NCBI GenBank assembly: GCA_020057245.1
Contig: JAGVGD010000016.1
Span: 1-55,379, forward strand
Length of the DNA: 55,379 bases
Reading direction: 5' to 3'
Source of the DNA: Thiobacillus sp.
GTDB taxonomy: Bacteria > Pseudomonadota > Gammaproteobacteria > Burkholderiales > Thiobacillaceae
Below, piece after piece: positions 50,589 to 55,379 of the stretch. The position numbers and the translations under genes were made by a program. The notes under the pieces are model-generated. The model was given only the letters and a program-made list of their open reading frames with translations, was not told the origin of the DNA and searched no databases. Positions within the stretch are counted from its first letter, which is position 1, and every line of letters begins with the position of its first letter.

Positions 50589-52013
50589 TCAATAACGGTA
50601 ATGATCGGCCTTGTAGGGGCCGTTCTTGTCCACGCTGATGTAGCTGGCCTGGTAATCGGTGAGCTCGGTCAGCTGGGCGTTCAGTGTGCGCAGCTGCAGG
50701 CGTGCGACCTTCTCGTCCAGGTGCTTGGGCAGGGTGTAAACGCCGATGGGGTACTTGCCGGAATCACGCTCCTGCCACAGCTCGATCTGCGCAATGGTCT
50801 GGTTGGCGAACGATGAGGACATCACATACGACGGGTGGCCCGTCGCGCAACCGAGGTTCACCAGGCGGCCCTTGGCCAGCATGATGATGCGCTTTCCGTC
50901 GGGGAAAATGATGTGGTCGACCTGCGGTTTGATTTCTTCCCACTGGTATTTTTCCACCCCGGCGACGTCGATCTCATTGTCGAAGTGACCGATGTTGCAG
51001 ACGATGGCCTGGTTTTTCATCTTCACCATGTGATCGTGGGTGATGACGTGGAAGTTGCCCGTTGCGGTGACAAAAATGTCGGCCTTGTCGGCCGCGTAGT
51101 CCATGGTCACCACGCGGTAACCTTCCATCGCAGCCTGCAGCGCGCAGATCGGGTCGATTTCGGTGATCCACACCTGGGCGGACAGTGCACGCAGCGCCTG
51201 TGCCGAACCTTTGCCCACGTCGCCATAGCCCGCCACCACGGCCACCTTGCCGGCAACCATCACGTCGGTCGCGCGCTTGATGCCGTCCACCAGCGACTCG
51301 CGGCAGCCGTAGAGGTTGTCGAACTTGGATTTGGTCACCGAATCGTTGACGTTGATCGCGGGGAATTTGAGCTCGCCACGCGCGTGCATCTGGTACAGGC
51401 GATGCACGCCGGTGGTGGTCTCCTCGGTCACGCCCTTGATCGCAGCAAGCCGCACCGAATACCAGGTCGGGTCAGCAGCCACCTTGGCCTTGATCGCGGC
51501 GTAGAGCACGCGCTCTTCTTCGCTGGTCGGGTTGCCGACGACGCTGATGTCTTTTTCGGCGCGCGCACCCAGATGCAGCAACAGCGTGGCGTCACCGCCG
51601 TCGTCGAGGATCATGTTGGAGAAGCCGCCATCCGACCATTCAAAGATGCGGTGGGTGTAATCCCAGTAGTCTTCCAGCGACTCGCCCTTGACCGCAAACA
51701 CGGGGGTGTCCGTGGCCGCGATCGCAGCGGCAGCATGATCCTGGGTCGAGAAAATGTTGCACGACGCCCAGCGCACTTCGGCGCCCAGCGCCTGCAGGGT
51801 TTCGATCAGCACGGCGGTCTGGATGGTCATGTGCAGCGAACCGGTGATGCGCGCGCCCTTGAGCGGCTGCGCAGCGGCGAATTCCTCGCGGATGGCCATC
51901 AGGCCGGGCATTTCGGTTTCGGCAATGCGGATTTCCTTGCGGCCCCAGTCGGCAAGCGCGAGGTCGGCAATGACGAAATCAGAAAAACCAGAGGGAGTAG
52001 AAACTGCATTCAT
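50589..52013 (-). CDS. ahcY: Adenosylhomocysteinase
   Basis: '[43 protein letters not shown]'. Confidence 0.98.
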   Translation of the reverse strand: MNAVSTPSGFSDFVIADLALADWGRKEIRIAETEMPGLMAIREEFAAAQPLKGARITGSLHMTIQTAVLIETLQALGAEVRWASCNIFSTQDHAAAAIAATDTPVFAVKGESLEDYWDYTHRIFEWSDGGFSNMILDDGGDATLLLHLGARAEKDISVVGNPTSEEERVLYAAIKAKVAADPTWYSVRLAAIKGVTEETTTGVHRLYQMHARGELKFPAINVNDSVTKSKFDNLYGCRESLVDGIKRATDVMVAGKVAVVAGYGDVGKGSAQALRALSAQVWITEIDPICALQAAMEGYRVVTMDYAADKADIFVTATGNFHVITHDHMVKMKNQAIVCNIGHFDNEIDVAGVEKYQWEEIKPQVDHIIFPDGKRIIMLAKGRLVNLGCATGHPSYVMSSSFANQTIAQIELWQERDSGKYPIGVYTLPKHLDEKVARLQLRTLNAQLTELTDYQASYISVDKNGPYKADHYRY

Positions 52014-52072
52014 GGTGAAACTCCTTGAATGACAGCGGGGTGGGTGCTCGTTTGCCCACAGCCCGGCTGCAA

Positions 52073-52160
52073 GTCAACGAGCGCAGTTGAAACATCGCCT
52101 GTGCTGAGCCTGGCTGTCGTTCGGTCGATCCGGCGACAGTCGCAGCGCTCCTCAGCGCAG
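52073..52160 (-). promoter_or_regulatory. SAH riboswitch upstream of ahcY
   Basis: Minus strand CTGCGCTGAGGAGCGCTGCGACTGTCGCC...GACAGCCAGGCTCAGCAC...CAACTGCGCTCGTTGAC: SAH-aptamer-like core with a 3' segment able to pair with GAGCGC. Confidence 0.88.
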
Positions 52161-52209
52161 GGGGGCGAACGGGTCGCCCAAATCGAGGTGCGGATTATGC
52201 CACGGCGGC

Positions 52210-53376
52210 TTATAAACCGGCTGCCGCCTTCAACTCGGCCGCCTTGTCCGTCACCTCCCAGGTGAAATCAGGCTCCTCGCGGCCGAAGTGGCCATAGCTC
52301 GCGGTCTCGGTGTAGATCGGGCGCAGCAGGTCGAGCATGTTGACGATGCCCTTGGGGCGCAGGTCGAAATGCGCGGCGATGAGTTCGACGATTTTCGCTT
52401 CGGGGATTTTGCCGGTGCCGAAGGTGTCGACCATCATCGAGGTGGGTTTGGCGACGCCGATGGCGTAGCTGATCTGCACCATGCACTTGTCGGCGAGACC
52501 GGCGGCGACGATGTTCTTCGCCACGTAGCGGCCAGCATAAGCGGCGCTGCGGTCGACCTTGGACGGGTCCTTGCCGGAGAACGCGCCGCCGCCGTGCGGC
52601 GATGCGCCGCCGTAGGTGTCGACGATGATCTTGCGGCCGGTGAGGCCGGCATCGCCCATCGGGCCGCCGACGACGAAGCGCCCGGTGGGGTTGACCAGAT
52701 AACGCGTGTCGGCGGTCAGCATGTCTTTCGGCAGCACCGGCTTGATGATTTCTTCGATCACGGCTTCCGTCAATTGCGCGTGCGAAATTTCGGGGTTGTG
52801 CTGAGTCGAGAGCACGACGGTATCGATGGAATGCGGCTTGCCGTCGACGTAGCGGATCGAGACCTGCGATTTGGCATCCGGGCGCAGCCACGGCAAGCGG
52901 CCGTCCTTGCGCAGCTCGGACTGGCGCTGGGTCAGGCGATGCGCGAGATAGATCGGCATCGGCATCAGCACCGAGGTTTCGTTGCAGGCATAGCCGAACA
53001 TCAGACCCTGGTCGCCTGCGCCCTGGTCGAGGTAATCGTCGTGCGCACGGTCGACGCCCTGCGCGATATCCGGCGACTGCTTGCCGACGGTGACGAGCAC
53101 CGAGCAGGTGTTGTAGTCGAAGCCGATTTCGGAGGAGTCGTAGCCAATGCGCTTGATGGTCTGGCGCGCGATCTGATTGTAGTCGATCACGGCCGACGTG
53201 GTGATTTCGCCGGCGATGACGCACAGGCCGGTGGTCAGCAGCGTTTCGCAGGCGACGCGTGCATGTTTGTCCTGGGTTAGAATCGCGTCGAGTACTGCAT
53301 CCGACACTTGGTCCGCCATCTTGTCGGGATGCCCTTCGGACACCGACTCAGACGTAAAAATGAAATCCTTTTGCAT
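52210..53376 (-). CDS. metK: S-adenosylmethionine synthetase
   Basis: '[33 protein letters not shown]', '[12 protein letters not shown]', '[19 protein letters not shown]'; 52210-54366 ORF is an upstream readthrough. Confidence 0.98.
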   Translation of the reverse strand: MQKDFIFTSESVSEGHPDKMADQVSDAVLDAILTQDKHARVACETLLTTGLCVIAGEITTSAVIDYNQIARQTIKRIGYDSSEIGFDYNTCSVLVTVGKQSPDIAQGVDRAHDDYLDQGAGDQGLMFGYACNETSVLMPMPIYLAHRLTQRQSELRKDGRLPWLRPDAKSQVSIRYVDGKPHSIDTVVLSTQHNPEISHAQLTEAVIEEIIKPVLPKDMLTADTRYLVNPTGRFVVGGPMGDAGLTGRKIIVDTYGGASPHGGGAFSGKDPSKVDRSAAYAGRYVAKNIVAAGLADKCMVQISYAIGVAKPTSMMVDTFGTGKIPEAKIVELIAAHFDLRPKGIVNMLDLLRPIYTETASYGHFGREEPDFTWEVTDKAAELKAAAGL

Positions 53377-53388
53377 GACAGCTCCTGT

Positions 53389-53426
53389 AGTCCCGGTTAA
53401 CGTTTGCGTAAGCAACTCTCGGGACC
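53389..53426 (-). promoter_or_regulatory. Predicted structured leader adjacent to the metK RBS
   Basis: Minus strand GGTCCCG...CGGGACT 7-bp stem enclosing TTGC-TTAC-GCAA, ending next to AGGAG. Confidence 0.5.
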
Positions 53427-53499
53427 TGCAGAGCGGCGACGCTTTAGCTGTATTTGTATCCCGCCCGCAAGTTGTCAAGATTAACGCGGCGGCTATTAA

Positions 53500-54414
53500 T
53501 TGCCCATTGTGCCGCGCAAGTTTCCGCGCCGTCAAGCCCGCGTGATACACCTGCTCAAACTGCTTGCGCGCCTGCCTTTGCCCGTGTTGCACGGCATCGG
53601 GATTGCGCTCGGCTGGCTGATCTACTGGGCCCCGGGCCGGCATTCGGCACGCATGCGCAACAATGTGCTCGACAGCGGCCTGTGCGTGCCTGGACACGAC
53701 TGCAGACGCCTGCTGCGCCAGAGCATCAGCGAATCCGGCAAGGCCTTCGCTGAACTGCTGCCGATGTGGCTGCGTCCGGACAAGGTCGTGCTGCAGCACG
53801 TGCGCGGCAGCAGCGGCTGGGACGCGATCGACGCCGCTCGCGCAGCGGGCCGGGGCGTGATCCTGATCGCGCCGCACATCGGCTGTTTCGAGATCATCGG
53901 CCAGTATTTCGGCGCCCGCCATCCCTTCACCATCATGTACAAACCCGCACCCAGCCCCTTGCTGAATGCGCTGATGCTGGCCGGCCGACAGCGCAGCCAG
54001 ACGACGCTGGTGCCGACCGACATGTCGGGGGTGCGCGCCCTGCTGGCCGCGCTCAAACGCCATGAAGGCATCGGCATCCTGCCCGATCAGGTGGCCAGCA
54101 GCGGCGACGGCGTGTGGGCGCCGTTTCTCGGCCGCCCGGCCTACACGCCGACGCTGGTCGCAAGCCTGCAGCGCAAGACCGGCGCCGCAGCGTTTTTTGT
54201 CGCCGCCGAACGCCTGAGCTGGGGACGCGGTTATCACCTGCACGCGTATCCCGTGAACGACGCCCTGCCAGAAGATAAAGCCGCGGCCGCGCTGCGCATC
54301 AATCAGGGGGTGGAGGCAGTGGTACGCCATTTCCCGGCGCAATATCAATGGCGCTACAACCGCCACAAATGCCCGGGTGGCATCACCCGGCCGACACCTT
54401 CACCCGCCGCATGA
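53500..54414 (+). CDS. LpxL/HtrB-type lysophospholipid acyltransferase, copy 1
   Basis: '[32 protein letters not shown]', '[27 protein letters not shown]'. Confidence 0.92.
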   Translation: MPIVPRKFPRRQARVIHLLKLLARLPLPVLHGIGIALGWLIYWAPGRHSARMRNNVLDSGLCVPGHDCRRLLRQSISESGKAFAELLPMWLRPDKVVLQHVRGSSGWDAIDAARAAGRGVILIAPHIGCFEIIGQYFGARHPFTIMYKPAPSPLLNALMLAGRQRSQTTLVPTDMSGVRALLAALKRHEGIGILPDQVASSGDGVWAPFLGRPAYTPTLVASLQRKTGAAAFFVAAERLSWGRGYHLHAYPVNDALPEDKAAAALRINQGVEAVVRHFPAQYQWRYNRHKCPGGITRPTPSPAA

Positions 54415-55292
54415 ACGCTGTTGTATTGATGCTGCTCAAACTGCTTGCGCGCCTTCCCTTGCCGCTGCTGCATGGCCTCGGCATCGCGCTGGGCTGGCTG
54501 GTCTACTGGGCGCCGGGCCGGCATTCGGCGCGCATGCGCAGCAACGTGTTCGACAGCGGCCTGTGCACGCCGGGCGCAGACTGCCGCCGCCTGTTGCGAC
54601 TATCCGTCTCCGAATCCGGCAAGGCCATCATCGAACTGCTCCCGGTCTGGCTGCGTCCGTACGAACAGGTGCTGAAACTGATCAAGGGCCGCAGCGGCTG
54701 GGAGGCCATCGATGCCGCGCGCGCAGCGGGCAAGGGCATCATTCTGATCGGCCCGCATATTGGCTGCTTCGAACTGCTCAACCTGGATTACGCTGCGCGC
54801 CACCCGTTCACCGCCATGTACAAGCCGCCGCGCAAAGCGGTGCTGGCCGAGTTGATGCTGAACGGCCGCCAGCGCGGCCAGGCAACGCTGGTGCCGACCG
54901 ACCTGTCCGGCGTGCGCGCGCAACTGGCTGCGCTCAAACGCCATGAAGCCATCGGCATCCTGCCTGACCAGGTGGCGACCGGCGGCGACGGCGTATGGGC
55001 GCCGTTTTTCGGCCGCCCGGCCTATACGCCGACACTGGTCGCCAGCCTGCAGCGCAAGACCGGCGCCGCGGCGTTTTTTGTCGCCGCCGAACGCCTGAGC
55101 TGGGGACGCGGCTACCACCTGCATGCCTTCCCGGTGGTCGATGCGCTGCCGGCGGACAAGGCCGCGGCCGCCCTGCGGATCAACCAGGGAGTGGAAGACG
55201 TGGTGCGCCGCTTTCCCGCGCAATACCTGTGGAGCTACAACCGTCACAAACGCCCGGGCGACGCTCCGCCCCCGGACGCGATGCCCACATGA
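54411..55292 (+). CDS. LpxL/HtrB-type lysophospholipid acyltransferase, copy 2
   Basis: Tandem paralog of preceding gene, ATGA overlap; 'GIILIGPHIGCFELLNLDYAARHPFTAMYKPP'. Confidence 0.92.
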   Translation: MNAVVLMLLKLLARLPLPLLHGLGIALGWLVYWAPGRHSARMRSNVFDSGLCTPGADCRRLLRLSVSESGKAIIELLPVWLRPYEQVLKLIKGRSGWEAIDAARAAGKGIILIGPHIGCFELLNLDYAARHPFTAMYKPPRKAVLAELMLNGRQRGQATLVPTDLSGVRAQLAALKRHEAIGILPDQVATGGDGVWAPFFGRPAYTPTLVASLQRKTGAAAFFVAAERLSWGRGYHLHAFPVVDALPADKAAAALRINQGVEDVVRRFPAQYLWSYNRHKRPGDAPPPDAMPT

Positions 55293-55379
55293 GCGCCCCC
55301 GCCCACACCCTGCTGCGTCCCGCGCTGCTGCCGGTCTGGTTCGGCGTCGGCGTGCTGTGGCTGCTGCACTGGCTGCCGC
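55289..55379 (+). CDS. Truncated N-terminus, possibly a third acyltransferase
   Basis: ATGA-coupled start MSAPAHTLLRPALLPVWFGVGVLWLLHWLP, runs off the window. Confidence 0.45.
   Translation, partial: MSAPAHTLLRPALLPVWFGVGVLWLLHWLP

Noticed and set aside
53377-54366. N-terminal extension of the metK ORF
   Set aside because: Antisense of the acyltransferase gene; metK begins at [15 protein letters not shown] with its own leader and RBS.

Overview
The window looks like a contiguous chromosomal segment of a sulfur-oxidising, GC-rich (probably betaproteobacterial) organism. Its centre (about 10.5-28.7 kb) is a reverse-type dissimilatory sulfite reductase locus, dsrABEFHCMKLJOPNR followed by cysG, all on the minus strand. 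A plus-strand operon diverges from it and encodes a small protein, a Cas6/Cmx6-like RAMP protein with no CRISPR array or other cas genes, a second DsrC paralog lacking the penultimate Cys, an MST-type sulfurtransferase, a conserved unknown protein and a TauD-like dioxygenase. Every untranslated gap of at least 43 nt inside the dsr operon contains a compact inverted repeat, and the leader of the cas6-like operon has three in a row. This suggests, as inference only, a non-CRISPR Cas6-family RNA-processing function tied to sulfur oxidation. A second item of interest is an HPr-rel-A cassette (PqqD-like, HprK-related kinase A, nucleotidyltransferase) directly downstream of a Cys-rich secreted protein. 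The flanks are mostly housekeeping genes: hemE, priA, hemA-prfA-prmC, grxD, ntrBC-glnA, aroE, mtgA, mgtE, msbA, ttcA, a metK-ahcY-metF set with an SAH riboswitch, and tandem lpxL-like acyltransferases. All family assignments come from reading motifs by eye; no searches were run.
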